Assembly (NCBI GenBank): GCA_907164885.2
Contig: OU015499.1
Location: 155,567,821-155,631,820 of the forward strand
DNA: 64,000 nucleotides
Direction: 5' to 3'
Source of the DNA: Dolomedes plantarius
Taxonomy: Eukaryota > Arthropoda > Arachnida > Araneae > Dolomedidae
Part shown: positions 11,090-24,689 of the stretch, in pieces
Layout of the letters: each line of letters starts with the position of its first letter
Position numbering within the stretch: position 1 is the stretch's first letter
Made by a program: the position numbers and the translations under genes
Notes under the pieces: generated by a model
What the model saw: the letters and a program-made list of their open reading frames with translations, nothing else
Told to the model about the DNA's origin: nothing
Database searches by the model: none

Positions 11090-14000
11090 AGACATTTTAA
11101 AATTTTAGAAAAAGACACTGACTGATAGCCAGAATTTGTTGTCTCGGTGTAACATGGATGGATGACACTTTTATAGATGGGCAAATCTCAGGGCAGAAAT
11201 ATTGTGGGTATTTTGTATCTTTTACGTTGTATATTATCTCATTGAATTGAATCATCATTTGGTAAGTCAAGTTTCAGAAGGTATTTAGCTCTATTAAACC
11301 CTTCAACCAGGTCTATAAAATTCTTGATTTTAAAAAAAACAAAAAAAGTTATTTATTTTTTATTATTTAAGATTTTTTATCTTAATCACGATTTTTAAAA
11401 ATTCTAATTTTATATTATATAAACTATTATATATACCCTGGATTTGAAATTATATATTTTACTACTGTATGACAAATGCATAAATATGAAGTAAACATTT
11501 TCGAATAGAAATATTGTTGATCATTGTGAATAAGATAGTTTATAATAACTTTAAAAAAATTAAAATTAAAGAAAAACAACAAATAACAAAATGATTTCAA
11601 ACTAAAAATCGAAAAAGAAAATAACTAGTTTTATTTCGTTATCTACAAATATCAAAATATTTAAAAATGAGTTTTATTTAAAGTTAAACATAAACACTAA
11701 ATTAGCTGCCTTTTTCAACTCAAAATTGATTTTGCAATTTGCTCTGTACCAGTCGAAAAGTAAAAAACATCCTCTCTATCTCAGCAGTTATTACTTTTGC
11801 AGTACATAACATCTATATTATATTAAACTCTTTCTGATCTATGCAGTTCTTTTGGTGTGCTATTGATTTTTGCCACTATAAGGTATTTAATGACTTTAAA
11901 GCTTTATTTTTTTTATCAAAGTTTCATTTAACGGGGGTGAGCACCATGAATTTTAGTAAAATGTTTAACAAGAAAGTATCTCCATACTTTTCTTTAATAA
12001 AGTTTAAAGTTTGGTCTTTCTCATTAATTGTTAAACATTCCACTTCATAATTAGGATACAAGGGTACTTAGGATTGGCTTTCTGACTTATTCTCAGAAAC
12101 AAATCTGGCCAATCAAGATAATGTAAGTGTACTATCATAGTAGCAAGATTGATAAGTAGACTAATACAAAGAGTGGAAAATTTTCAAAGCAGCAAATGAG
12201 TTAGGGAGTAGAAATGTTGAATTATATGAATCAGATGTAAGATATAGAGAAATGTCTCCTTTCTTTGCTGTTTATATTTAAATTTAATACCCATAGGAAA
12301 ATATTCAAAAAATGTTGAAAGTAATGAATAAAATGATTTTTTTGATCAAAAACTGATTTTTTAAAAAAATAATTCAATTTACACATGATTTTAATCATTT
12401 GATTAAAATCATTTGCATCCTGCCTTCAACTACTTAAAGGTTTTTTTCAGAAACTTTCGGTTTGCAGGTCTCTTTTCACAACAGAATCTCAGTAGTTTTA
12501 ATTCCTCTTAATTTGCTACAAGAATAAGCCAATAACATTTTAACCTGAAAATATTTAATGAACTAGCCTCCAATTTTCTTTGAAATCTGAGTGCAATGAT
12601 TTCTGATTCACCAATTCTTGTTAAAAAATATGTCTTAAGTACAATATTTGTACTAGTGAGATTTTTCTCCAAGATGCCAAATTTGGCAGTTTCCCCCTTC
12701 GATTCTTCAGTTTGTTGTGTAAAAAAGCTATACACTATGGGTGTGCAAGAGGCTTTATGTATGTAACAGTGATAATGTTGTTACAGGGAAAGCACCCATT
12801 TTAAGTTTTATGGATTTTTATTTTTAGATTTTTACAAATATTATATCTCCCCTTCCTTCTAATAAGTGAGAATTATTTCTTGTTTTGCTTCTGTAGGAGT
12901 AAATATAGATGATAGAAGGCTTCCAAGACATAAAAAGCAAAGGTGAGGAGAAAAAAAGTTGTCAGTTGGTGGGAAATCATTGTAATTTAAAATTGTTAGA
13001 ATGTGATATATGTATTCATGGGTATAAATGCAATTTTGTTCATACCTTAATTTATGGAAATTTGTGTTAGCATATTCATGGTCTTGTATGGCATTTTCTT
13101 GCACCTCATTTTACCACTTTTGTATCTCATGAGTGACTTTTAGATGATGATTTTGTTAAGATACCTTTAAGTGGGTCTGAATTTTATCAAAATCTCTAAA
13201 AGAAAACATGAAGTTTGTAGATAAAGTTAATGAAATTTGAATAAATTTCTTTTCTCTCTGATGTTCGATGATGATATGCATGAATGAGTGTTTCGATATA
13301 TGTGTCGGCAAAGTTAGAGATGACTAAGAGCCACTTCCACCTCTGGCACATGTTATTAATCTGGCATGTGCTGAACATCTTATTAATTCACTTGTAGTGA
13401 AGGCAGATAATAATCAGTCTCTTGTACTCTCTAATCCAATCACAAATGTTATTGATTGTAACTCTACCTCACAATATGGGTGGCTATGTTATAATAGTAC
13501 CAAATGCTCCTAGTCCAAACTCTACACCTCACATGTATTTTATGATTATTTTGCATTCTGGTATAAGCTGAACAATCCAATATTGTTAATTGCCTTATAC
13601 CAGTCTGTAAATATTTGATACTCGAATGAGATATATATAAAATAATTTTGCTGTTCAAGTTATTTTGAAAGTAACAATAACATATTTATTAGGAAATATT
13701 ATTATCATATTTCTCTATGAACTAAACAGTTTAAATTTCACCATGTCGGGAATTTTATGACTGCAGATTTTTTAAAAATTTACTTATCTTTTAAAAAGTT
13801 AATTTGAGAGTATTTCTATTTTGAATACATGTAAATCTGTTTCTTTAATAACTTTTGTTAAATATTGTATTTAAGTTTTGCTGTTTTTTTAGGGCAAACA
13901 TTTATGACTGAAGAATACAATACTTCATCAAGTACTGTGAAAAATTATTTAGATTGACAATTGCTTTTCTATTTTATTGTTTATGTAGAGGTAGATATGA

Positions 14001-14371
14001 TTTTTTCTAAACAAGAAGTTTTATAATAGATATAGTTTAATCTTCATCTGATTTTGTCTAGTACTTAACTATATTGTATAGTCCTGACCAAAATAAGTAC
14101 ATTCTCTGTGGATATTTTGAAATCATTTGACTTGATGCACAAAATGAAAAATGTTATGAAATTATCTTATCCTGTAAGAACAAAATGGTTTTCCAATAAT
14201 CTCTGAATCACGCAACTGTTTTATTTTTTTATAATCCAGTATAAAGGTATCTCGAGATAATCAAAATGTAATTCGAATTATCCTTAATGTCATTTTCTAA
14301 TATTTTAATTTTAACTCAAGTTTTCTAAATTTATAGCAAAACTATATTATTGTCGACAAGTTTGAAGAGTG
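11090..14371. other. gene-free backbone of copy A
   Basis: From 11,785 this is colinear with 52,119-55,030. Small open frames are shifted or interrupted in copy B, so no gene is supported. A perfect hairpin lies at 12,385-12,412 (13-bp arms, 2-nt loop) and is partly duplicated in copy B near 52,712. The stretch could be intron or 5' flank of the zinc-finger gene downstream. Confidence 0.6.
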
Positions 14372-14763
14372 TGTAACAGATTGGCAATTCTACTGTCCGA
14401 TCCAGGGGTTGTAAATGAAGCAGCACAGTCTACACAAAATCACATTTATTTTCTATGCTACGGACATCACAAAAAGCGGACAATATATCTTAATCTTATA
14501 TTCTGGGATTAAAAAAGTGGAGCTCAATAGCTCATCCCAGTCTCCCTTATCGCTTACTCGATTCTTTCTGCTAACTAACTATTTTGTTTACGAACTGGAG
14601 TACCCTGGTCCGATTGGACTTTATCTCCAGTCAGCACGGTAGACATCTTCAAGGTAACAATCGCAGTGATAGATTCTTTCTGCTCTACCAAAACATAAGT
14701 ACTTACATAGGGAGAGGATGCGTTGCAGCGCCATCTGGAGAACATAAATTTGAAGTTGCAACA
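14372..14763 (-). mobile_element. possible solo LTR, copy A only
   Basis: A 392-bp block present in copy A and absent from copy B (empty site near 55,022-55,040). On the bottom strand it starts TGTTGCAACTTC and ends CTGTTACA, the TG...CA form of LTRs, and contains an aataaa near its downstream end. No target-site duplication is obvious, so the class is uncertain. Confidence 0.5.
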
Positions 14764-16189
14764 TAGATTAGTCTCACATTTTTCGTCCCAGTGTACATTT
14801 TTATAGGCATGCATATTTATTTCCAGTGCCTTTATTGCGTATTAGTCAGTCCCCTTTGTACTTACATAGCTCGCTCACATCAGAATGGGGAAAAAATGTT
14901 TTCAGTTCTGATCACCTTATCTTAAAGAATATTATAAATCGCTAGTATTTCTCTTTAGTCGTAGACTTTGGTAAAGGTTCTTGCACAGTGCCTTACATCT
15001 ACTGTGAATATAGTAGAAAATAAAGAAATTTTATCCATAGAAATGCATAAAAAATTTTTTTAAATTAACTTTGATTTAAAACCTTACGTAACCATGAATA
15101 TTCATACCGTAAAATGGATAAATTTTTAAAAATTAATTGCACATCATAAACACATGGTGAAAGCTGAATATATAATTTTGTAAAGTTTTGCACCAATAGA
15201 AATATGCAAGAAACATTTTTTGTTAGAAAAATTGAACTTTGATTAAAAACTTTATTTAAATTTAATCAATTCCCGCCACTCCCAACAAGTTAATAAATTA
15301 AAAAAAAATGATATCAAAAATGAAAAATGTAAGACAATTTGAAAATACCAGTATTTTTAAAATATAGAATTATAAAAACATACCAATTTTATTTCCAGAA
15401 ACTTCTTTAATTATAAAAAACTTTAGTTAGCAGCAATCACGCAACACTCCCACTTGAAAGCTATTTTTATTCTGAGAAATAATGAGTTACAACAGGAAAA
15501 GATCTTTGAAATGTTTGATTTAGATTATTTCAAGAATCACATTAAAGCACTTATTGTGCAGTAAATGTGCACAAAGTAATCTGAAGAATTTCATTCTACT
15601 GTTTATTGTATTGTCTAACATATTATATTCACATCATTCGAATTCAAATGTGGAGTGAGCGTGATGAAAAATATCTGCAGCTAACAAACTTGTCCCAAAC
15701 AATGTGCCTATAGGCCGCATACTTATTATTTCCTATAATTTTATATATCAGATATTATAGATTTATAAACTTTATCTGATGGTAAATGAGCTTTTTCGTC
15801 AGATGTTTATCTTAATAATTAACGATAAAATTATTTGGAATTTTGCGCAATTAAAATTAATATAACGGGGAAAAATATTAATAATGTTTCTCTATTGTTG
15901 ATCGGGCCGATAGCAGTTTTCTAGACATCCCTAAAAACCGAAATATATCAAATATCTGTACGTCGTTCTGATGTGCTAGGACAAAAGAATAAGAATGCCT
16001 AAAGAAACTTGTAACCAAATTGCATTAAATTTAAAATACTCAGTTGTTTCATTTATCCAGGAAATAATTTATAACATCTTAGTTTATAAGTATCACATAT
16101 CCTGGCACAATCATTTATGTATTGCTATTGATTTCACTTGAAAAATACAAATAAAGCGTGATGGTAGTGATAATATATATCATTCACAT
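14764..16189. other. gene-free sequence upstream of zinc-finger exon (copy A)
   Basis: Colinear with about 55,040-56,461 of copy B. No conserved coding exon is seen. It ends in a splice acceptor in both copies, so at least its right part is probably intron of the zinc-finger transcript. An upstream exon or promoter could not be identified by eye. Confidence 0.6.
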
Positions 16190-16207
16190 TTCTTTCTTTC
16201 TTTGCAG
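16190..16207 (+). other. predicted 3' splice site of zinc-finger gene A
   Basis: A pyrimidine tract (tttctttctttctttgcag) ends in AG at 16,206-16,207. The same arrangement is kept in copy B ending at 56,479. The exon would begin gtgctcgg and carry 5' untranslated sequence, then the zinc-finger frame. No transcript evidence is available here. Confidence 0.6.
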
Positions 16208-16545
16208 GTGCTCGGTATATATTGTTACATGCGAAGCTAAAATGTTTTTAGTAACAGAAATTTAGAAGTTCAACGTATTGCTGGTTGTTACAGTTTTCTG
16301 CTCATCGTGTAAAGAAACGTCGGTATACCAGGGGAGCATATGTAGTGTATTAACAGTATACTTTCCAATGAATGGCATTCCTGCGAGCACAAAACTTTTG
16401 AAGTCCAAGATGGATGAACTGCATTCCAGATATGATAATTAGTCTATAAGTAAAAAGTTCCAGTGCTCAGATTCCCTCTCACACCTAAGAAATTTTCAAG
16501 TGTAATTTTTGCGAAAGATCATTTTCACAGTTGGCTGCCTTAAAT

Positions 16546-18357
16546 ATGCATTCTTCGTACCGCATTGATAATCCTCTCTGTAACAATAGTGAAAAACCTT
16601 TCACATGTACGATGTGTGAGAAAAGATTTTCTGTTCAGAGTGCTCTAGAAACACATCTCCGCACCCACACAGCAGAGAAACCTTTCACCTGCACTGTATG
16701 TGGGAAAGGATATTCTGTGCAGAATGCTTTAAAAAAACATCTCTACACACACAGAGAAGAGAAACGTTTCACGTGCACTGTATGTGAGAGAGGATTTTCT
16801 TATCTGTCTGATTTAAATATACATCTGCGCTCCCACACAGGAGAGAAACCTTTCGCCTGCACTATGTGTGAGAAAAGATATTACCAGCTAAGTGCTTTAA
16901 AATCACATCTCGTCACACACACAGGAGATAAACCTTTCGCCTGCACTGTATGCGAGAAAAGATTTTCTCTACAGGGTGGTTTAGAAAAACATCTCCGCAC
17001 ACACACAGGAGAAAAACCTTTCGCCTGCACTGAATGTGGAAAAAGATTTTCTCGGCAGGATGTTTTTAAAACACATCTTCGCACGCACACAGGAGAGAAA
17101 CCTTACGGTTGCACTGTATGTGAGAAAAGTTTTTCTCAACGGTCGGGTTTAATAGGACATCTCCGCACCCACACCGGAGAGAAACCATTCGTCTGCACTG
17201 TATGCGGGAAAAAATATTCTGTGCAGGGTGCTTTAAAAGCACACCTCTACACACATACAGAAGAGAAACCTTTCGCATGCACTATATGTGGCAAAGGATT
17301 TTGTGTGCAATATGCATTAAAAACACATCTCCGCAACCACACAGGAGAAAAACCTTTCGCCTGCACTATATGTGTTAAAAGATTTTTTGATCGGGGAGAT
17401 TTAAATAAACATCTCCGCACCCATACTGGACAGAAACCTTTCGCTTGCACTGTATGTGATAAAAGGTTTTATCGACAGGTTGATTTAAAAAAACATTTCC
17501 GCACCCATACAGGAGAGAAACCTTTCGCCTGCGTTGTGTGTGACAAAAAATTTTCTCAACATAGTGGTTTGAACACACATCTCCGCACCCACACAGGAGA
17601 GAAACTTTTGTCCTGCACTGAATGTGAGAAGAGATTTTCAGATCAGGGTTCTTTAAAAACACATCTCCGAACCCACACAGGAGAGAAACCTTTCGTCTGC
17701 ACTACATGTGAAAAAGCATTTTCAGATCAGGGTTATTTAAAAAGACATCGCAGTACCCACGCTGGAGAGAAACCTTTCTCCTGCGCCACGTGTGGAAAAA
17801 CATTTTCTGTTCAGGGTAGTTTGAAGAAACATCTGCGCAACCACACGGGAGAGAAACCTTTCGCCTGCATTGTATGTGAAAAAAAATTTTCTTTGCAGAG
17901 TTCTTTAAAAACACATCTTCGCTCCCACACGGGGGAGAAACCTTTCGCTTGTACTGTATGTGAGAAAAGATTTTCTTTGCAGAGTTCTTTAAAATCACAT
18001 CTCCGCTCCCACACGGGGGAGAAACCTTTCGCCTGCACTGTATGTGAGAAAAGATTTTCGCAACAGGGTGACTTAAAAAAACATCACCACACACATACTG
18101 GAGAGAAACTTTTCGCTTGTACTGTATGTGAGAAAAGATTTTCTCAAAAGTGTTATTTAAATTCACATTTCCGCACACACATAGGAGAGAAACCTTTTGC
18201 CTGCACTGCATGTGAGAAAAGATTTTCTTTTCAGTGTAATTTAAAAATACATTTCCGCATCCACACAGGAGAGAAACCTTTCGCCTGCACTTCTTGCAAG
18301 AAAAGGTTTTCTCGGCAACATCATTTAAATGCACATCTCCGCACCCATACAGAATAG
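16546..18357 (+). CDS. 21-finger C2H2 zinc-finger protein, copy A
   Basis: An intronless frame of 603 residues, nearly all C2H2 fingers at 28-residue spacing, each of the form F-x-C-x2-C-x12-H-x3-H with TGEKPF linkers. Twenty-one intact fingers run from about residue 18 to the end. Such arrays bind DNA in the nucleus, one finger per about three bases. No KRAB, ZAD, BTB or other effector domain is visible. The ATG at 16,546 is the first in frame. An in-frame TAA near 16,487 lies upstream, and the codons between encode a decayed finger ([16 protein letters not shown]) lacking its second histidine. Paralogue of 56,819-58,630, about 83% identical by hand count; differences cluster at helix positions -1, 2, 3 and 6. 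An upstream coding exon remains possible. Confidence 0.9.
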   Translation: MHSSYRIDNPLCNNSEKPFTCTMCEKRFSVQSALETHLRTHTAEKPFTCTVCGKGYSVQNALKKHLYTHREEKRFTCTVCERGFSYLSDLNIHLRSHTGEKPFACTMCEKRYYQLSALKSHLVTHTGDKPFACTVCEKRFSLQGGLEKHLRTHTGEKPFACTECGKRFSRQDVFKTHLRTHTGEKPYGCTVCEKSFSQRSGLIGHLRTHTGEKPFVCTVCGKKYSVQGALKAHLYTHTEEKPFACTICGKGFCVQYALKTHLRNHTGEKPFACTICVKRFFDRGDLNKHLRTHTGQKPFACTVCDKRFYRQVDLKKHFRTHTGEKPFACVVCDKKFSQHSGLNTHLRTHTGEKLLSCTECEKRFSDQGSLKTHLRTHTGEKPFVCTTCEKAFSDQGYLKRHRSTHAGEKPFSCATCGKTFSVQGSLKKHLRNHTGEKPFACIVCEKKFSLQSSLKTHLRSHTGEKPFACTVCEKRFSLQSSLKSHLRSHTGEKPFACTVCEKRFSQQGDLKKHHHTHTGEKLFACTVCEKRFSQKCYLNSHFRTHIGEKPFACTACEKRFSFQCNLKIHFRIHTGEKPFACTSCKKRFSRQHHLNAHLRTHTE

Positions 18358-18900
18358 ACACCGGTCACGTGCAATGCATCTGAGAAAGGATTTTCAGAAT
18401 AAGGTATTTAAAAACACATCTACTTGCAGTTGGACGATAAAGCTTTCGTATGCATGTAAGTAAAGATTTTCTTATCAATGTCATTTAAATACCATTTGCA
18501 TTCACGCAGAAGAGGAACCTTTCGCCAGCACTTTATTTCTGGGGGAAAATAACTTTCATTTCCGAATTCAATCTGGGGTTTAACAGTATTTATTTAAAGG
18601 AAAGATCTCGCGCAATTATGTTTTCGAATTGATTTAGTGTTTTATAACATTTTTCTTTTGAAATATTTTTTAACTGTATCAATGCGTTATCGGTCTCGAT
18701 CTACGATCGTTGATGGAATACTTGACCCACCAAAGTCATTGAAGTAAAAAGAACTTGGCCATTATACCTGTTTACATTGCCGGAAAGGATGTCATGAAAT
18801 GTCACTTATGCAATACTTCTAGAGTTTGTTTTTGTCTAATATGAAATTGTAATTTTTAAGATGTAGCTGCTTTGTTCTGCAAATGAGGAAATAAATATGT
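18358..18900 (+). other. 3' flank of zinc-finger gene A with decayed fingers and poly(A) signal
   Basis: After the TAG, finger-like sequence continues to about 18,560 (tgcaatgcatctgagaaagg, later an aacctttcgccagcac linker-like block) but is broken by stops and indels. This is two to three dead fingers. The same decay exists after the stop of copy B, so the array was shortened before the duplication. AATAAA at 18,890-18,895 is conserved in copy B (59,280-59,285) and is a likely polyadenylation signal. Confidence 0.65.
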
Positions 18901-19039
18901 ATAATGATATGCAAATAAATATATGGATTCATATGAAGATTTGATTATTTTTTGCTTTTGTTTTCTTAATTATTTAAAATTATTTTAGCTTTTATTATTT
19001 TATTTGATGGGTTTTCTTATGTGCAGCCAAAATAGTATT

Positions 19040-19212
19040 TGTTGCGTACTTAAATATCAGTCGGTTCGGGAAAGAAATGCATCGATAGTCAAACACAACA
19101 ACTAACTTTATTCGTATCTTACAGGCGACGATAGAACACACACAGCTCTTCTATTTGGTTATGCGCAAGCACAATGCGCATTGCGTAAGGCGAGATCTCT
19201 TCTGTTGCCACA
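19040..19212 (-). repeat. BEL/Pao 3' LTR
   Basis: A 173-bp terminal repeat that reads tgttgcgtac...gttgccaca on the top strand and is identical to 24,690-24,862 except for one base (g versus a, in aaagaaatgc/aaagaaatac). Confidence 0.95.
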
Positions 19213-19376
19213 TACACTCCCACCTTTTGAGTGGGTAACTATACACTCAAAATAAACATACACAGAATGATATATATAGCTTACAATACTTATACAAATA
19301 ACATACATTTGAACACAATAAAAAGAAGTGAAACCGAGTAAAGTGAATTTTGAAATAAAATAGTCTGAATACAAAA

Positions 19377-22037
19377 TTACCTTAAAAGTGTTTTAACAAT
19401 TCTGCCACTACTAGTTGTTAAAGGCGTAGGCTCGTCATAATCGTCTGTTATTGCATTTTCCAGTTCTAATCTGTACAATCTTTGAACCGGTCTTAATAAT
19501 TCTGAATTATTAGTTTTTATAAGCGCTAGTCTTATTTGGCCATCTCGACCAGGTATAACCTTTAAAACACGAGCCAGGTTCCAAAAAGAACGTTTTTTAT
19601 TAGTATCTTCAAGCAGGACAATTTCTCCCACCTTAAGTGGTTTGTTTTTATAGCATTTTAAGGCATGCTGCCGTAACTGCCCTAAATACTCTGAACAGAA
19701 TCTAACTCTTAATGTTTCTCTTAGCCTTTGCAAATACTTTGTTCTTTTACTCAATTTCACTTTATCCACATTATCAATATCTGGTACACCTGAATGCGGA
19801 GTTTCGTGCAAGAATTTTTCAGGGCTTATAGGAAAGTCATCATCAATGTCTTCTGATACATAGGTAAGAGGTCTGGAGTTAACAACTCTCTCACAGTCGC
19901 ACAGTACAGTAAGTAATTCCTCGTAATCAAGACAAGCTTGACCCAATATTTTTCTTAAGATTTGTTTTACAATTTGAATTAAGCGTTCCCACCATCCGCC
20001 CCATCAGGCTATGGATGGAGGATTAAACTTCCATTCAATTTTTTGTTCTGCAGCCTTAAAACGGAGACCATCCCAGTCAATAGCTCGCAAAAATTTATCT
20101 GCACCTTTGAAATTTTTTCCATTATCTGAGTATATGGTCCTAGGTCGCCCTCGACGAGCGATAAAACGCCTTAAAGATTGAAAAAAGGTTTCAGTGGATA
20201 ACGAAGTTATCAATTCTAAGTGGACGGCCCGATATACAGAACAAGTAAAAAGTACAATATATGATTTTCGACCATCTTTCAAATACAATGGACCAGCAAG
20301 ATCACATCCTACTATTTCAAACATACATGCATCGCGAACCCTATCACTTGGTAAAATTCCTGGGATTGTCTCACATTTTTTAGCTTTGAATTTTTGACAT
20401 CTTACACATTTTCTTATGCAATTTCTTATTGTCTTACGTGATTTTAAAATCCAAAAATTTTCTCGTAACTTTGACATTAACAATGAAGTACCAGCATGTA
20501 ATAAATCATTATGCACACTTATTATTAACAATTTTACAACAGGATGATCAGAAGGTAATATGATAGGAAACTTAAAATCATATTTATCATCTCTATAAGC
20601 AACCTTTGATTGAGCTCTTATAAGACCATGACAGTCAACTATTGGTCTAAGTTGTCTTAATTTGTCATCATTTTCTCCCTTAAAAGATTCCCTTTGAATC
20701 AGTAGCATTAACGCTTTCTCTCCTCTTTCCATTTCATGCACAGATAAGTCCTTTGAGAGATTTTTGTCAAATTTCCTTACATTGTTATAAAATCTAAAAA
20801 TCCAAGATAACATTCTTACAATTTTCTTAAACGAAGAAAAATATTTATAATACCATTTATGATTTTCATCATTTTTCACCAATGTCACGAGAACAGTTTT
20901 ACGAATTTCAGCATTGATTAAGTCCTCATTTGGGTCCTCATACGACTTCGGCCAATCTCCTTCCCTTTCGCGCAACCAGTCCGGTCCCTCCCACCATTTT
21001 CGTTCAACTAAATGTTCTGCAGAACATCCTCTAGATATTAAATCGGCGGGGTTAAGAGAACCTGAGATATGGTGCCACATTGCATTAGAGGTCAAAGAAC
21101 GAATCTCTAGAACGCGATTATGAATAAATGTTGCCCAATTTTGATCTCGTTGAATCCAACATAAAGCCGTTGTCGAGTCAGTCCAGCAATAAATATTTAC
21201 CCCCTCTAAATTAAGATCTTTGAGTACGGAAGATAACAACCTAGCCCCTATACTACAAGCTAAAAGTTCTAAGCGAGGTATGGTAATAGGTTTTAAAGGG
21301 GTTACTCTAGATCTTGCCTGCACTAAACTAATTCTGACCCCATTGTCATTTTCGACTCTTAAAAAAACACATGCACCATATGCCCTTTTACTGGAGTCGC
21401 AAAAAAGATGTAAGCTTATTGAGTCATCAGTGTATTGGAGACCGAACCATCTAGATATACTTATACTTGAAAGCAAATGCAATCTTTTATTCCATAATTT
21501 AAATTTTTGGGCTAAATCATCAAGAAGGACATCATCCCATTTAATTTTTAAGTTCCAGGTTTCCTGCAAAATAAATTTTGCAATTAACACCACTGGAGCC
21601 GTATAGCCTATAACATCAAATACTTGGTTGGTTACGGCTAAAACCAGTCTTTTTGTGATCGGGGTATCGATAGCCTCTTCCACTTTGCATGATAACGTAT
21701 CAGTACATGTATTCCATACAAGGCCCAAGAGAGGTACACTTTCCTTTGTGGAGTAAACCTCTTCAAATATTTCACTACTTAAGTTCGAATTCCAACATCT
21801 TAGATTAAAATGACCTGAAGCCATAATTGCCTTTGATTCCAAGAAAAACTTTTTCATTTCGAGCTCAGACTTCAAACTTGTCACACAATTATCTACATAG
21901 AAAGCTGTTTTCAGTATATCTGCGGTGTGCTTTAAATTTTCCGGAACCTTACTCAAATGATACTGTAAAGTTGCGTTTAATAAATATGGGCTGCACGTAA
22001 TGCCAAACACTACCCTTCGATGCCGATATCCCTCCAC
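19377..22037 (-). pseudogene. pol: BEL/Pao pol: RT end, RNase H, integrase
   Basis: One frame with a single internal TGA at 20,004-20,006. In order: the end of reverse transcriptase with a YVDN active-site box (YVDD in most relatives) near residue 48; an RNase H-type region (LFCDSSKRAYGA, then CWTDSTTALCW) at about residues 210-290; an integrase zinc-binding HHCC motif near 505-560; integrase core aspartates in GCDLAGP and YSDNGKNF; then, past the stop, WWERLI with the catalytic glutamate and a DUF5641-like C-terminal segment. The frame overlaps the upstream pol frame (21,949-22,037), so a frameshift separates them. The first methionine is not a true start. Confidence 0.9.
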
Positions 22038-24252
22038 CAGTTCCCGATTTTCTCGACTGAACCAAAAGAAACCTTAAAAAATCGCGATCCTTTTCTCTGA
22101 TTGTGATCTGCAAGAACGCCTTCTCAATGTCAGAGGTAACACCTACGTAATTCATCCGAAAACGATTTAAAATTGATGGAATCGTTTCAATTAAATTTGG
22201 TCCAGTAGACAAACACTCGTTTAATGATGGGAAGCCCGGTAAATGGGAACTAGCATTAAAAACTGGCCTAATACTCGTAGTACTAGCTTCTTTAATCACT
22301 GCCCTATGAGGCAAATAATGAACACCCCTTAGTTTATCATTTGGTGCCTTTTCAATTATGCCAAGAGCTAACCAGTCCTCAAAAACATTACAGTAATCGT
22401 TAAATTTTCCAGAATTTGTTAATTTTCTTTTGGCACTTAACATAGATTTCTCAGCATTTATTTTGTTATCGGGTAAAAGTGAACTGTCATGAACCCAAGG
22501 CAATGCTACCTCGTATCGCCCCTCACTGTTTACACTAAGAGTCTCTTCAAAATATTTCTGCGTATCCTCCTGTAACTGAGCTTTAGTTTTGCTTAGCGAA
22601 GGTTCTGCAATCCCCAAAACATCCAGATTCCAAAGATTACTTATACAACGATCCTTTACAAGCAGAGACGAAATAAGGGAAGCTGAACTCGCAGAATTTG
22701 GCTCAGTGCCAGGATTCGCACTTAATTTTCCCATAACAGTCCATCCCAATTTTGTATTTATAGCCGTAATGCCACATTTGAGACTCACAATTTTTTCAGT
22801 TAACAATTTTCCAGCAATGTCTGCACCAATTAACAATTTTATTTCTTTATTAACCCCCAATTTATTATTTTCCAAATCATTTAATTTTATTCCGCATAAC
22901 TTTAGTTCATGCAACCAAGGACCACATGGAACCTGTTTAATTTCAGAACAAATACGGTTTTGACCAAGTACTTGTAATTTACACTTATTTCTACCATCAA
23001 TATCACTTAATTCAATTAAATAATTTCTATATACGCTTTCAGGGGTTTCAACACCACCAAACAGAGATTGCTTAATTTTTGTTTCTGCAATGCACTTACA
23101 TTTCATACTTTGAGCAACATCTTCACAAATATAAGATTTCATACTCCCACTATCATAAACAGCTCGAATAAGCATTTGCTTGGAACCATTCTGAATTCTT
23201 ACAACAATAGTTTGTAAAAATACATCTGACATATCAACATGATTGTTAAGAGTGCTTGTTTTGTTTTCACTTCCCTCTACGTTAGAGACATTATCAACTT
23301 TGTTATTTGTTAAATCTGGACATAAAATCACGAAATGTCGATTTTTGCAAATGGGACACCTATGCTTTGACTTACACTGATTAGCCCTGTGATTTCTTTT
23401 CAAGCATACAAAACAAGCATTCTTTTTTCTAACAATATCTTTTTTACAATCCAAACTCATTGAAGATGCTTCATTACAATTTTCTGACGTATGTGATTTC
23501 TCACAAAAAATACACTCAAACTTTTTAAACTTATTTAAATTTTCACTAGCGTTACTACTACTCTTAATATTAGCATTAAGCAGTTCACATGTAGTCGGTA
23601 TACCAAGTTTTTGTTCAGAGTACTTATTTTTCTTAACATTAGTTTTTTCTGAACTAAAAGTATCATGAGTCATTTTAATTCTGAACTCCGTTTCCACCTC
23701 ATTTTTTAGAAAATCCATTAATAAATCTAAATCACTCTTACCTGTTTCAATACAAGTGTTTCTCTGCCTTTCCCATATCTTTATTAAATCCGTGGGGAGT
23801 GCTGATTCGATGAGGGGAAAGAGCATATAAGCAAACTTATCTTGAGTGACGCCCAAGGACTCTAATGCACGTAACTGCGTTTGTAGTTTATCGTGTAGTT
23901 CCATCAAGTTCATTTGTGTTTTGTCCTTTATAACAAGCTTCAATAGTTCACGCACGTAAATCTGTATTAAAGTACTTTCATTGCCAAATCTCTCCTTTAA
24001 GTAGCTGACCGCTTTTCCGTAGTTTGTTTCAGTTGCAGGAAAACTCATGATACTTTGTCTTGCTATTGAATCGGGCTTTGTAGATTGCAATAGATACTGG
24101 AACTTGTCACGCACATCAATTCGTTTATCTTCATTAATTTTGCTGAATTGAGTCCAGAAGGTGAGCCAGTTTCTTGGATCTCCATCAAATTTCATAAGCT
24201 CAATTTCTGGTAATTTCTGTTTTGCAATAGTCCTTGCTTCTGAAGACATCAC
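21949..24252 (-). pseudogene. gag-pol: BEL/Pao gag-protease-RT start
   Basis: A 767-residue frame. The N-terminal part is the DUF1759-type gag domain of BEL/Pao elements (LPEIELMKFDGDPRNW, about residues 15-170). Three cysteine/histidine knuckles follow (CIFCEKSHTSENC, CFVCLKRNHRANQC, CPICKNRHFVILC; about 245-315). A retropepsin-type aspartate lies in AVYDSGS near 365. The reverse transcriptase begins near 655 (VTSDIEKAFLQI). It runs out of frame about 40 residues before the end, where the RT continues in the next frame. Confidence 0.9.
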
Positions 24253-24601
24253 TTTCGGCGCACATATTTAGGTTTGCTTTAATTCTGTTGCACTTCACTT
24301 TGATCTCAGATACCTTTTCGTAATAATCCATGGCTGCTTCGTACTCCTTATCGTATTCATCTTGCGTGCAGCCTTTTAATTGCAATAATTCTAAAAACTT
24401 CTCTTGAGCACTTCTTAGCATTTTTTGTTTTTCCAATAATTGATCCAACAGCATTTCCATGTTATCTAAGTCAGGTTTATCTTCAGCAATCAATTCTGCT
24501 AACTTATTTACAGTTCTTGTAAATGATGCTCTACATGACTTTCGATGCTGTCTGGCGTTGTCAAAATTCTCATTCGATTTTGCTGGTTTTGACGTTTCCA
24601 T
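24200..24601 (-). pseudogene. gag: BEL/Pao gag N-terminal segment
   Basis: A 133-residue frame beginning METSKPAKSN, with charged heptad-like sequence typical of the coiled-coil start of BEL/Pao gag (DNMEMLLDQLLEKQKML). The ATG lies about 90 bases inside the 5' LTR, as expected for the polyprotein start. A frameshift at about 24,210-24,250 moves translation into the main gag-pol frame. Confidence 0.85.
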
Positions 24602-24689
24602 TTCTTAATAAAACATATTTTAGTTCGTATTTAAATTTAACTTAATTTGACTATCGGAATAATACTCGTGTCCCGGCAGGGATGCCAAA

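Noticed and set aside
17702..18361. Long bottom-strand frames across both zinc-finger genes (also 57,657-58,634)
   Set aside because: Antisense shadows created by the 84-bp periodic finger coding sequence.
24196..24255. A programmed gag-pol frameshift in the BEL/Pao element
   Set aside because: The shift lies within gag before its DUF1759 domain, not at a gag-pol boundary, and a second shift lies within RT. Random indels or sequencing errors are likelier.
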